Assembly: GCA_944320235.1 (NCBI GenBank)
Contig: CALUGQ010000034.1
Location: 1-64,000, forward strand
Length of the DNA stretch: 64,000 nt
Source: an uncultured Prevotella sp.
GTDB lineage: Bacteria; Bacteroidota; Bacteroidia; Bacteroidales; Bacteroidaceae
Reading direction: 5' to 3'
Program-made: the position numbers and the translations under genes
In this document: one piece after another, positions 36,640-44,426 of the stretch
Position numbering within the stretch: position 1 is the stretch's first letter
Layout: each line of letters opens with the position of its first letter
The notes under the pieces: generated by a model
Database searches by the model: none
Told to the model about the DNA's origin: nothing
Seen by the model: only the letters and a program-made list of their open reading frames with translations

Positions 36640-37848
36640 ATGAAGCGTAAGATAATATTAACAACGCTTCTCTTGCTATCAGTATTACCGTGCTTGAGGG
36701 GTCAACGCAAGGAGATGTCTCAAGCACGGTCTTATCTAAAAAGTGGTAAGGACTTTGACAAAGCAGAGAAGCTGATGGAAGATTTATTGTCTAAGGATTC
36801 GTCTAACAGGATGAATCCGAAGATATATTTAATTCTTTATCAAGCTGTCTCAAAGCAATATGAAGCAGGAAATGAGAAACTTTATCTAAAAGAAAAATAT
36901 GACACTTCCATGCTTTTCAACCTTACAAAAAAAATGTTCAACATATTGGAAACATTGGATTCTGTTGACATGACCCTAAATGGGAACAAAGGCAAAAAAC
37001 TTGATTACCGCGATAAACATGCCGCAGAACTAAACTCATACCGCCCCAATCTATATTTTGGTGGTGCATATTACATTAGGAAAAAAGATTTCAAGACAGC
37101 ATTTTCTTTCTTTGATGCATATTTGAATTGTGGCAAACAACCATTATTTGATAAGTATAAGTATTGGGAAACTGACCCCAAGATGCCAAATGCGGCATTC
37201 TGGGCAACTTATTGCGGTTTCAAACTTAACAGCCCTGACTCAACGCTGATGTATGCAGATGTCGCATTAAAAGATACCACAACACACAGAGCTGCACTTG
37301 TGTATGTTTCTACAGCATACAACATATTAGGGGAGAAAGACAAATATCGGCATTTGTTAAAAACAGGTTTTGACAAATATAAAGACTCGCCATATTTTTT
37401 CTCGCATTTGATGGATTGTTATACAACAGACAATGAACTTGACAGTGCGCTATATACAGTAAATAAAGCCTTGGAGGCTGATGACGACAATACACTTTTT
37501 TTGTTTGCTAAATCAACTGTTTTACTTAATAAAGGATGTTATGATGAATGTATCAAAGTCGGAGAAACTCTTATCAATTTAAACGACACACTACCAGATG
37601 CGTATTACAATGTTGGAACTGCCTATATAAATAAAGGGCTTGCCTTGATTCGCAAAGAAAAGTCAAGGCAAGGAAGGGCAGGGCTGAAAGCCCTTTACCG
37701 AAAGGCTTTGCCTTATATGGAGCAATATCGTAAACTTGCACCACAAGCAAAGGACAAGTGGGGCCCCGCTTTGTACAGATTATATTTAATGCTTAACATG
37801 GGCAAGGAGTTTGATGAAATTGATGCTCTGCTTAATGAGAAAAATTGA
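36640..37848 (+). CDS. Secreted tetratricopeptide-repeat protein
   Basis: The 402-residue product has a signal peptide (MKRKIILTTLLLLSVLPCLRGQ) and helical repeats of the TPR kind, best seen at DSALYTVNKALEADDDNTLFLFAKSTVLLNKGCYDECIKVGETLINLNDTLPDAYYNVGTAYINKG (near residues 265-330). Its C-terminal MEQYRKLAPQAKDKWGPALYRLYLMLNMGKEFDEI parallels the end of the preceding gene, as does the residue phrase around FGGAYYIRKKDFKTA. A Cys at position 18 or so is not in a good lipobox. It probably forms a pair with its neighbour in the periplasm; function unknown. Confidence 0.75.
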   Translation: MKRKIILTTLLLLSVLPCLRGQRKEMSQARSYLKSGKDFDKAEKLMEDLLSKDSSNRMNPKIYLILYQAVSKQYEAGNEKLYLKEKYDTSMLFNLTKKMFNILETLDSVDMTLNGNKGKKLDYRDKHAAELNSYRPNLYFGGAYYIRKKDFKTAFSFFDAYLNCGKQPLFDKYKYWETDPKMPNAAFWATYCGFKLNSPDSTLMYADVALKDTTTHRAALVYVSTAYNILGEKDKYRHLLKTGFDKYKDSPYFFSHLMDCYTTDNELDSALYTVNKALEADDDNTLFLFAKSTVLLNKGCYDECIKVGETLINLNDTLPDAYYNVGTAYINKGLALIRKEKSRQGRAGLKALYRKALPYMEQYRKLAPQAKDKWGPALYRLYLMLNMGKEFDEIDALLNEKN

Positions 37849-38040
37849 TCGACACATATTATAGTTAGAATTAATTGAAACTTTACTCACATTTGTACTT
37901 TTTGATACTTACAAATGTGTATATCCGCAAACAGCCCATACGCCCCATGTCCGCCTATGGGCACTGGCCGCCACCTATACTTTTATGTCAAAGACAGCCA
38001 TAAGGGGCATTCTTGCTAACAGCCAGACTTTCAGTGGGTT

Positions 38041-38130
38041 GCGAAACGTTTGTTTCGCATTCTGAAACAGGTCGTATTGGCGGCTGGAACAGGCCATACC
38101 GCAGCGCGAAACGGGCGGTTTCGCACTGCG
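38041..38130. repeat. Two hairpins sharing the arms GCGAAAC/GTTTCGC
   Basis: Hairpin one (38041-38058) has GCGAAAC and GTTTCGC around a 4-base loop. Hairpin two (38106-38124) has the same 7-base arms around GGGCG and is extended by CGCAG/CTGCG (38100-38104 and 38126-38130) across one mismatch. The two arms are identical between hairpins, which lie about 65 bases apart. Confidence 0.65.
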
Positions 38131-38298
38131 ATATGTGCATGCAGGAGCCGTGGAGCAGTGGCCAGGCTTTAATTGCGCATTGGCAAGCATGGGCAGATTG
38201 GATATTTCATATTTACAAAAGCAAATTCGAATAATTTCATATATTGCTAAAAAAAACAAAAAACATCATTCGTATGCCGTTATTTTGCATATTTTCTT

Positions 38299-38306
38299 TA
38301 CCTTTG
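38299..38306 (+). promoter_or_regulatory. -7 element of the phosphosugar mutase gene
   Basis: TACCTTTG lies 35 bases before the ATG at 38342. It supports that start over a longer frame which would begin at 38135, upstream of the box. No good -33 half is seen. Confidence 0.5.
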
Positions 38307-38341
38307 TGAAAGTAATACTATATACTAAAATTGCAAAAATT

Positions 38342-40090
38342 ATGGAGAATAATGAACAACTTATTGCCCAATGCGAGGCTAAAGCACAGCAATGGCTAAC
38401 CCCATCTTTTGACATTCAAACACAAGAGGCGGTTAAGGCGATGTTGTCAAATGAGGACAAGACGGAACTCATAGAAAGTTTTTACAAAGACTTGGAATTT
38501 GGCACGGGTGGTCTCAGAGGCATAATGGGAGCCGGGAGCAACCGTATGAACATTTATACAGTAGGAATGGCAACACAGGGGTTTGCCAACTATCTACGCA
38601 AGAATTTCTCCGATAAGGCAGAAATATCAGTTGTTGTTTGCCACGATTGCCGCAACAACAGCCGTTTGTTTGCGGAAACGGTTGCCGATGTTTTCTCAGC
38701 AAATGGGATCAAGGTTTATTTGTTTGATGATATGCGCCCAACACCTGAGTGCTCATTTGCAATACGATACTTGAAGTGTCAAGCTGGAGTCAACGTAACG
38801 GCAAGTCACAATCCGAAAGAATACAATGGATATAAAGCATATTGGGAAGATGGAGCACAAGTGCTTGCACCACATGATACGGGCATAATAGATGAGGTCA
38901 ACAAGGTAAAGATTGCTGATGTTAAGTTCAATGGAAACAAACAACTCATTACTACCATAGGTAAAGAGATTGACGAAGTATACCTCAATCGGATTAAAGA
39001 AATTTGTATTGACCCCGAGGTCATCAAACGGCAGAAAGATCTTAAAATCGTGTATACGCCGCTCCATGGTACAGGCATGATGCTAATCCCTCAGTCGTTG
39101 AATTTGTGGGGATTTGAAAATGTACACTGTGTAAAGGAACAGATGGTGAAGAGTGGTGATTTTCCAACCGTGGTATCACCGAACCCAGAAAATGGAGAGG
39201 CTTTGTCTTTAGCATTGCGGGATGCAAAAGAAATTGACGCAGACATTGTGATGGCCAGTGATCCTGATGCCGACCGCGTAGGGATGGCTTGCAAGAATGA
39301 CAAAGGAGAATGGATTCTCATTAATGGTAATCAGACATGCTTGCTGTTCTTATACTATATAATAACAAACCGCAAGGCTAAAGGCCTGATGAAAGCTGGT
39401 GATTACATAGTAAAGACAATTGTCACAACAGAAGTGATACGCAAGATTGCCGACAAACAGTGTATCGAGATGCGAGATTGTTATACTGGCTTCAAGTGGA
39501 TTGCCCGCGAAATGGCACTCTCAGAGGGGAAACAGCAATATATTGGCGGAGGCGAGGAAAGCTATGGGTTCCTTGCAGAGGACTTTGTTCGTGACAAAGA
39601 TGCCGTTTCAGCTTGTTCTCTTCTTGCTGAGATTTGTGCTTATGCAAAAGACCAAGGCAAGACTCTCTATGACATACTCATGGATATATACATTGAATAC
39701 GGCTTCTCAAAAGAATTCACCGTGAATGTTGTGAAACCAGGCAAAACAGGGGCGGATGAGATCAAGCAGATGATGACAAATTTCAGGAACAATCCTCCAA
39801 AAGAGCTGGGTGGCAGTAAAATCATTATATGGAAAGATTACCAATCTTTGGAGCAGACAACTGCGAATGGCGAAAAGACGAAGCTTGACATGCCCACTAC
39901 AAGCAACGTTTTACAGTGGTTCTGCGAAGACGGCACAAAAGTCAGTGTGCGTCCATCCGGCACAGAACCTAAGATTAAATTTTACATTGAGGTCAAGGAT
40001 AGCACAATGAAATGCCCAAATTGCTACGCACGTTGCAGTGCAGATGCAGAAGTAAAGATTGAAGCAATAAAGAAATCCCTCAATCTCTGA
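38342..40090 (+). CDS. Phospho-sugar mutase (PgcA-type phosphoglucomutase/phosphomannomutase)
   Basis: An alpha-D-phosphohexomutase that moves phosphate between C1 and C6 of glucose or mannose, supplying glucose-1-phosphate or mannose-1-phosphate for glycans. From the ATG of MENNEQLIAQ it has 582 residues. It shows the catalytic serine loop TASHNPKEYNGYKAYW, the metal loop DPDADRVGMA, the sugar loop GGEESYGFLAED and the phosphate-binding RPSGTEPKIKFYIE. The C-terminus carries a CPNCYARC insert, which I recall from other Bacteroidetes members; its role is unknown. manC, which uses mannose-1-phosphate, lies 8 kb away. A terminator follows. Confidence 0.9.
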   Translation: MENNEQLIAQCEAKAQQWLTPSFDIQTQEAVKAMLSNEDKTELIESFYKDLEFGTGGLRGIMGAGSNRMNIYTVGMATQGFANYLRKNFSDKAEISVVVCHDCRNNSRLFAETVADVFSANGIKVYLFDDMRPTPECSFAIRYLKCQAGVNVTASHNPKEYNGYKAYWEDGAQVLAPHDTGIIDEVNKVKIADVKFNGNKQLITTIGKEIDEVYLNRIKEICIDPEVIKRQKDLKIVYTPLHGTGMMLIPQSLNLWGFENVHCVKEQMVKSGDFPTVVSPNPENGEALSLALRDAKEIDADIVMASDPDADRVGMACKNDKGEWILINGNQTCLLFLYYIITNRKAKGLMKAGDYIVKTIVTTEVIRKIADKQCIEMRDCYTGFKWIAREMALSEGKQQYIGGGEESYGFLAEDFVRDKDAVSACSLLAEICAYAKDQGKTLYDILMDIYIEYGFSKEFTVNVVKPGKTGADEIKQMMTNFRNNPPKELGGSKIIIWKDYQSLEQTTANGEKTKLDMPTTSNVLQWFCEDGTKVSVRPSGTEPKIKFYIEVKDSTMKCPNCYARCSADAEVKIEAIKKSLNL

Positions 40091-40111
40091 TTGCTTAACG
40101 TTTGCCCAATA

Positions 40112-40149
40112 AATTACTGTCCGCTAAATAGTCTTGGCGGACAGTAATT
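40112..40149 (+). terminator. Terminator after the phosphosugar mutase
   Basis: AATTACTGTCCGC at 40112-40124 pairs perfectly with its complement at 40137-40149 (13 bases, 12-base loop), followed by TG and a short T stretch. Confidence 0.75.
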
Positions 40150-40417
40150 GTTTAACGTTCTGGGTATTCAGAAATGCCGGTAGCTTTTCTTTGGACAGAG
40201 GATTTCTCATGTTATAAAATAGAATTGATATGTAGTGCTGGTTTTGCAATAAGAAGTGAAGAACATTACACTTTTGATTAAGTCTCACATATAAACTTCA
40301 TCTGGTGTTTGCTTGTGCATTTATTGCTTAACTTGGGTGGGTATGATGATTTTTGATGTCTGTTTTAGGCTGAATCTAAATAAAATTCACAAACATGTTA
40401 TATAACATAAAAAAAAA

Positions 40418-40449
40418 TTTGCATGTAAGTTTAGAAATAACTACCTTTG
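40418..40449 (+). promoter_or_regulatory. Orphan Bacteroidetes-type promoter
   Basis: TTTG at 40418-40421 and TACCTTTG at 40442-40449 are 20 bases apart, a full match. It points rightward, but the next gene to the right is on the other strand, so it has no protein gene to serve. Confidence 0.6.
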
Positions 40450-40455
40450 CCAACG

Positions 40456-40534
40456 TTATCCTGAATACAATCTTTTTACCTTAAACGGCTAATACCTATT
40501 GAGCAACGCCTCCCACTGTGAAGTGGGAGGCGTT
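40456..40534 (+). ncRNA. Candidate small RNA ending in a perfect hairpin
   Basis: Starting about 6 bases after the orphan promoter, the transcript would be some 80 bases long and end with a perfect 12-base stem (AACGCCTCCCAC at 40505-40516, complement at 40523-40534) and a 6-base loop. There is no clear T-run after the hairpin, so where it ends is unsure. No open frame of note is seen. I cannot match it to a named RNA family. Confidence 0.3.
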
Positions 40535-40628
40535 CGCATTTACACCAAATATCAATAATGCCCATACACATTAAACAATTTAAGAAAGGCGGCCTCATCA
40601 TGTACAGGAAAAATATCATGTAGGCATA

Positions 40629-43001
40629 TCATGCACAGCCACCATGGCCAGGTGAGTCGGTTATAACAATTGCCACATTGCCAAAGTGGCCTGATTGCCG
40701 CAGTCTTTCAATATTTGATATTGAAGAGCGTGGCGTCTGTCCTGCACGTAAAACCACGATGGTGCTTTGGGCAATTTGCGCCAACAGGGTTGTGTCGGCC
40801 ATTTGCGATAGCGCAGGGCTGTCGATGAGCACGCAATCGTATAGGCTGCATAGTTTTGCAGCAATCGTAGACAGGGCATCACGAATGAGCAATTCTATGG
40901 GATTGGCTTCTGTAATGCCGGCTGGCAGTATGTGAAGCAAGTGACAAACCGCGCTTTCGCAAATTACATCCTCTATTGCCAGTGACGGGTCGCGCAATAA
41001 TTCTGCCAAGCCTCGCTTATGGCCTTTTGCTAAATTTGATAGCGAAGGATGCCTTAAATTGCCATCAATAATAAGTGTGCGCCTCCCACTCATGGCAATG
41101 AGAGCACCTAGGTTTGCAGTGACGAACGTTTTGCCAACATTGTCATCCAGTGATGTCACAATAGTAATGCTGTGTTCACTGTTTGCGCCGAGAAAGGCAT
41201 CAAAGTTGACACGGAGCACACGCAGTGCCTCACCAATGGCATCTGAATGCCCAGGCGAAACCATTATGTGGCAGGCTAAGTGTGTAATGCGTTCGATTCC
41301 CAATATGGCCAACAACCCTGCAGCCGGGCGGCCTGGGCATGAAGGGAGTATGCCGAGAATAGGTGCAGCAGTGTCACACTCTACGTCACGCCGCCTGTGT
41401 ACAGTAGTGTCCAAAGACATTAAACCGTATATGGCAATTGTTGGCAGAGCCAGGCCTGCAACAAAGGCTATGAGCATTATGATTGTAGTCCTAGGCGCGA
41501 TGGGGGCGTCGCTGCCTGTTGGTGATTTTATCACTTGGGTGTTGTCAGCGTTAAATGCGCGTGCCAGCTCGTTTTCCTCGCGTTTTTGCAACAAGAAGAG
41601 ATATAAGGCCTCCTTTACCTTTTGTTGCCGCTCAACTGTAAGCAAGAACTGCTCCTGCGATGGGTTGGCAGATATGTTTGTATAGGTTTTCTGTTCGTCG
41701 TTCTGCAAGTGGCTTATACGCGTTGACAGTGATAATATCATATTGTCCATGGAATAGACAATGGCTCTGCGGATTTGCGCCAACTGTTTGTCCATGTCGC
41801 GCACTAGAGGGTTTTGGCTCCCGCTGTTGGCCATCATTTGGTTGCGTTCTAGTTGTATTGCATTGTAGCTTTCTATCTGCGCGTCAATTTTGTCATTGTC
41901 AAGTCCCAGGTCAACAGGTATGAGCTGCTCGTTGTTGGCATTGTCAACGATGTAGTTGCGTATATAGCGGGCTACGGCAAGCCGAGTGTTAAGGTCAAGG
42001 AGCATAGCCGAGTTCTTGTCTGCGCGTTCCATTGAGAGCGTATATGCTGTTTCTATGTCAGGAACGAGGTTCTTGCTTTTATAGTTAGCAATGTCTGCAT
42101 CGACAAGGCCCAGTTCACGCTCGATGATGGCAAGTCGTTCATCAATGAATCGCGCCGTACTGTTCGATACACGGCTGCGGTTCTTGACCCAAACTTCGTT
42201 GTAAGTGTTGATTATGGAGTTGAGTATGTCTTCGGCGCGTTCTGTAGAAAGGTCTGTGTAGGACAGGTTGAGGATTGTCGATTTCTTGTCGGCAAGTGAC
42301 ACGGAGAGATTGCCCAGAAAGCGACTGGCCGCAGTGTTTATGCTGATTTTATCAACATTTATGCTCCGAAAATCTTGTTTTGCCTTTGCATAATGTTCAG
42401 TGGGGCTTATGGACACAGCCCCCAACGGGGTACTTACGGTCTGCCCTACAAGGCAGCGCAAGTTGTCCGAGCTGACAGACTTGCCGTCCTTGGAAAAATC
42501 ACTCATGATAACCGAGCCGTCATCATTTATTACGAGACTCATTGAGGCGGTTTCCTCAGGCTTGACATCCCGGAATTTTACTTCCACTGGCAATGTTTTG
42601 CCATATAAGGTTACATCGTAAAGCGCAGCAGGAGATGTGTAGGTTACGTCGATGCCCAGACTCGTAACTACCTCACGCATGACATCTGGCGATTGCAGGG
42701 CAGCCATGACGTTGTTGGCATTTGACTTGTCAGAAAATGTGAAGCCCATGTCTGTGAAGTCGGCAAGCATCTTGCCAAGAGCAGATGATTCGGCGCCGGC
42801 ATCAAGCACCATGATAGAGGCATCGCGCTTATATGTTGGTGGCGTGGCCTTTATGTAAATAAACGCCGTAACAATGGCAACTCCAACTGTTGCTGCATAC
42901 CATCTCCAATGTTTGAGGCACTGCAAAATTATCTCACGCAAGTTCAGTATAGAGGTCTCTTCTGTTGTCGGGGTGTTATTGCTATTGTTATTATCTTCCA
43001 T
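40629..43001 (-). CDS. Wzc-like polysaccharide co-polymerase/kinase-like protein
   Basis: The 790-residue protein has a Wzz domain with a first membrane helix near residues 33-52, a long periplasmic coiled-coil region with GNVR-like part, a second helix near residues 500-525 (TTIIMLIAFVAGLALPTIAIYGL), and a cytoplasmic ATPase domain. The ATPase has IVTSLDDNVGKTFVTANLG as its P-loop, TLIIDGNLRHPSL (Walker A') and DCVLIDSPAL (Walker B). These proteins set chain length and drive export of surface polysaccharide with Wza. Two oddities: the P-loop departs from the usual S-x-x-P-G-E-G-K pattern, and the C-terminus (SPGHGGCA) lacks the tyrosine cluster. It pairs with wza upstream. Confidence 0.85.
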   Translation of the reverse strand: MEDNNNSNNTPTTEETSILNLREIILQCLKHWRWYAATVGVAIVTAFIYIKATPPTYKRDASIMVLDAGAESSALGKMLADFTDMGFTFSDKSNANNVMAALQSPDVMREVVTSLGIDVTYTSPAALYDVTLYGKTLPVEVKFRDVKPEETASMSLVINDDGSVIMSDFSKDGKSVSSDNLRCLVGQTVSTPLGAVSISPTEHYAKAKQDFRSINVDKISINTAASRFLGNLSVSLADKKSTILNLSYTDLSTERAEDILNSIINTYNEVWVKNRSRVSNSTARFIDERLAIIERELGLVDADIANYKSKNLVPDIETAYTLSMERADKNSAMLLDLNTRLAVARYIRNYIVDNANNEQLIPVDLGLDNDKIDAQIESYNAIQLERNQMMANSGSQNPLVRDMDKQLAQIRRAIVYSMDNMILSLSTRISHLQNDEQKTYTNISANPSQEQFLLTVERQQKVKEALYLFLLQKREENELARAFNADNTQVIKSPTGSDAPIAPRTTIIMLIAFVAGLALPTIAIYGLMSLDTTVHRRRDVECDTAAPILGILPSCPGRPAAGLLAILGIERITHLACHIMVSPGHSDAIGEALRVLRVNFDAFLGANSEHSITIVTSLDDNVGKTFVTANLGALIAMSGRRTLIIDGNLRHPSLSNLAKGHKRGLAELLRDPSLAIEDVICESAVCHLLHILPAGITEANPIELLIRDALSTIAAKLCSLYDCVLIDSPALSQMADTTLLAQIAQSTIVVLRAGQTPRSSISNIERLRQSGHFGNVAIVITDSPGHGGCA

Positions 43002-43047
43002 AAAGTCTTAAGTGCTGAAAATCGTTTGTTGGTTTTGCAAAATAAAA

Positions 43048-43749
43048 TCACTCACCACGTTTGGCCCTTAGCGGCTCAATATACACTACATCGCCTTGAC
43101 GGAGATAGTATGCAGGTGATGAATATAGTTTTTCTGCCGACCGCATATCTATGCGATATGCTCTGCGCAAATTTCCCTCGCGCCTCATTACCAGGACATG
43201 AGCTCTGTCTCCGTTAGTCGTAAGGTCGCCTGCCATGCTTATTGCATCTATTATGGTGAACCAGTCGCGCTTGATTGGGTAGCGGCCTGGCAAACGAACC
43301 TCGCCTAGCACAGATACATATAAGTTTGCAAACTCCACGTTTACAACGGCATCAGTGAGCAACAGTTGCCCTACAAGCAGCGATTTGATGTGCTTGGCTA
43401 CCGAATCGCGTGTTAGCCCGCCAACACGAATCGTTCCCATAACCGGGAAATCAATGTTGCCAGAAGCGTCGACTGTATATTGTAATGAGCTATATGGTAC
43501 AATCGCGTCATTGTTGCCATTTGCATTGCCAACTGGGGCATTTGACAAGTTGAATAAGCTTGCAAGTTTTTGGTCCTTGCTGTTTACAACGACAGAGATT
43601 TTGTCACCTGGCAAAAGTCTTATTTCGTGTTGTGGTGTTACTGTTACGGCACTGTCTGGGTGAATGTCTCGGAAATACGTTAACCGTGCAGTATTTACGC
43701 ATGACATAAGCAGTGCCATGATGAATATGGCAAAAACAAGTTTTTTCAT
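43048..43749 (-). CDS. Polysaccharide export lipoprotein (Wza-like)
   Basis: The product is about 233 residues from the ATG at 43749 (MKKLVFAIFIMALLMSC, with a lipobox LLMSC). It contains the Poly_export domain (HEIRLLPGDKISVVVNSKD) followed by a SLBB-type beta-grasp repeat (VSVLGEVRLPGRYPI). Wza forms the outer-membrane channel for capsule or exopolysaccharide. It is shorter than E. coli Wza, as is normal for Bacteroidetes, where a single SLBB is typical. It is encoded 46 bases before the Wzc-like gene and the two form an operon without any glycosyltransferase. Confidence 0.87.
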   Translation of the reverse strand: MKKLVFAIFIMALLMSCVNTARLTYFRDIHPDSAVTVTPQHEIRLLPGDKISVVVNSKDQKLASLFNLSNAPVGNANGNNDAIVPYSSLQYTVDASGNIDFPVMGTIRVGGLTRDSVAKHIKSLLVGQLLLTDAVVNVEFANLYVSVLGEVRLPGRYPIKRDWFTIIDAISMAGDLTTNGDRAHVLVMRREGNLRRAYRIDMRSAEKLYSSPAYYLRQGDVVYIEPLRAKRGE

Positions 43750-43887
43750 ACCAAAACTATCCTTTTGTTTATACAATGTTTCAAAGCTTTCACGCCTACA
43801 GAAAGTTATTATCCCAAATAATGCTTACAAAAATAAGCAAATCCTAGTTTAATGCCAAAATAGTTTGCTCTTTTTAATATATATTTT

Positions 43888-43895
43888 CAAAGGTA
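43888..43895 (-). promoter_or_regulatory. -7 element of the Wza/Wzc operon
   Basis: CAAAGGTA reads TACCTTTG on the minus strand, giving a leader of about 130 bases. The -33 half is not visible at normal spacing. Confidence 0.4.
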
Positions 43896-44376
43896 CATTG
43901 CGGCAAAGACTACTTGCCATGTGGCAAAAGGCAAAAAAATGCCATAGTTTTTTTGATGTAGCTTAGCTCTTTGCAGGGTTAAATATGTGCAAACAAATTA
44001 ATCCATTCACAAACTATTTTAGAAAACCGGCCATTTGAGTAGCTTGTTTGGGCCATATTGACGGGCCAAACAGGCTATATTGAAAGCTTAAATGAACTAT
44101 TTAACTATAACAATAATATTTTATCGCAACGTGCTGATTTTATGTATGATAAATCAAGGTTGCCGCATTGTGCTGATTAAGTTAAAGGTGTTAAAGACGC
44201 AACGCCTGTTGCAAATTTCCATCAACAAATAATGTGTGTGAAAAGCAACAATGCTTCTTGGCAGCATACAAATATCGGCCAATGAGCACTGGCCATAAAT
44301 TTATGCATCGAATCAATTTATTATGCAGCACATACAAAAATCCACACTGCCAAATGTAGAATATGAATTAATTTCG
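43896..44376. other. Gene-free stretch between wza and glnS
   Basis: About 480 AT-rich bases between divergent genes. It contains an inverted repeat: the arms AGCTTGTTTGGGCC (44041-44054) and GGGCCAAACAGGCT (44063-44076) pair at 12 of 14 positions, with outer flanks CATTTGAG and CTTAAATG also near-complementary. Nothing else is recognised. Confidence 0.5.
44041..44076. repeat. Inverted repeat upstream of glnS
   Basis: A 14-base arm pair with two imperfect positions around an 8-base loop. Its core (CCAAACAGGCT) shares the AAACAGGCT element of the clpC-gyrA gap. Confidence 0.45.
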
Positions 44377-44384
44377 TATCTTTG
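44377..44384 (+). promoter_or_regulatory. -7 element of glnS
   Basis: TATCTTTG lies 42 bases before the glnS ATG. The -33 position has only a degenerate match. Confidence 0.5.
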
Positions 44385-44426
44385 CAAACACGTTTATGAT
44401 TTTTAGATAATAAAGCATACGAACAA

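Larger units (their letters stand above)
37849..38341. other. Gene-free stretch before the phosphosugar mutase
   Basis: About 490 bases. It holds two hairpins with identical arms (38041-38058 and 38100-38130) and, near its end, a -7 box for the next gene. The long open frame through it is not family sequence and is left out. Confidence 0.5.

Noticed and set aside
38135-38341. N-terminal extension of the phosphosugar mutase
   Set aside because: The extra 69 codons are not family sequence and begin upstream of a -7 box; the ATG at 38342 gives the normal start.
40505-40534. CRISPR-like repeat
   Set aside because: The hairpin resembles a palindromic CRISPR repeat, but it occurs once, with no spacers or cas genes.
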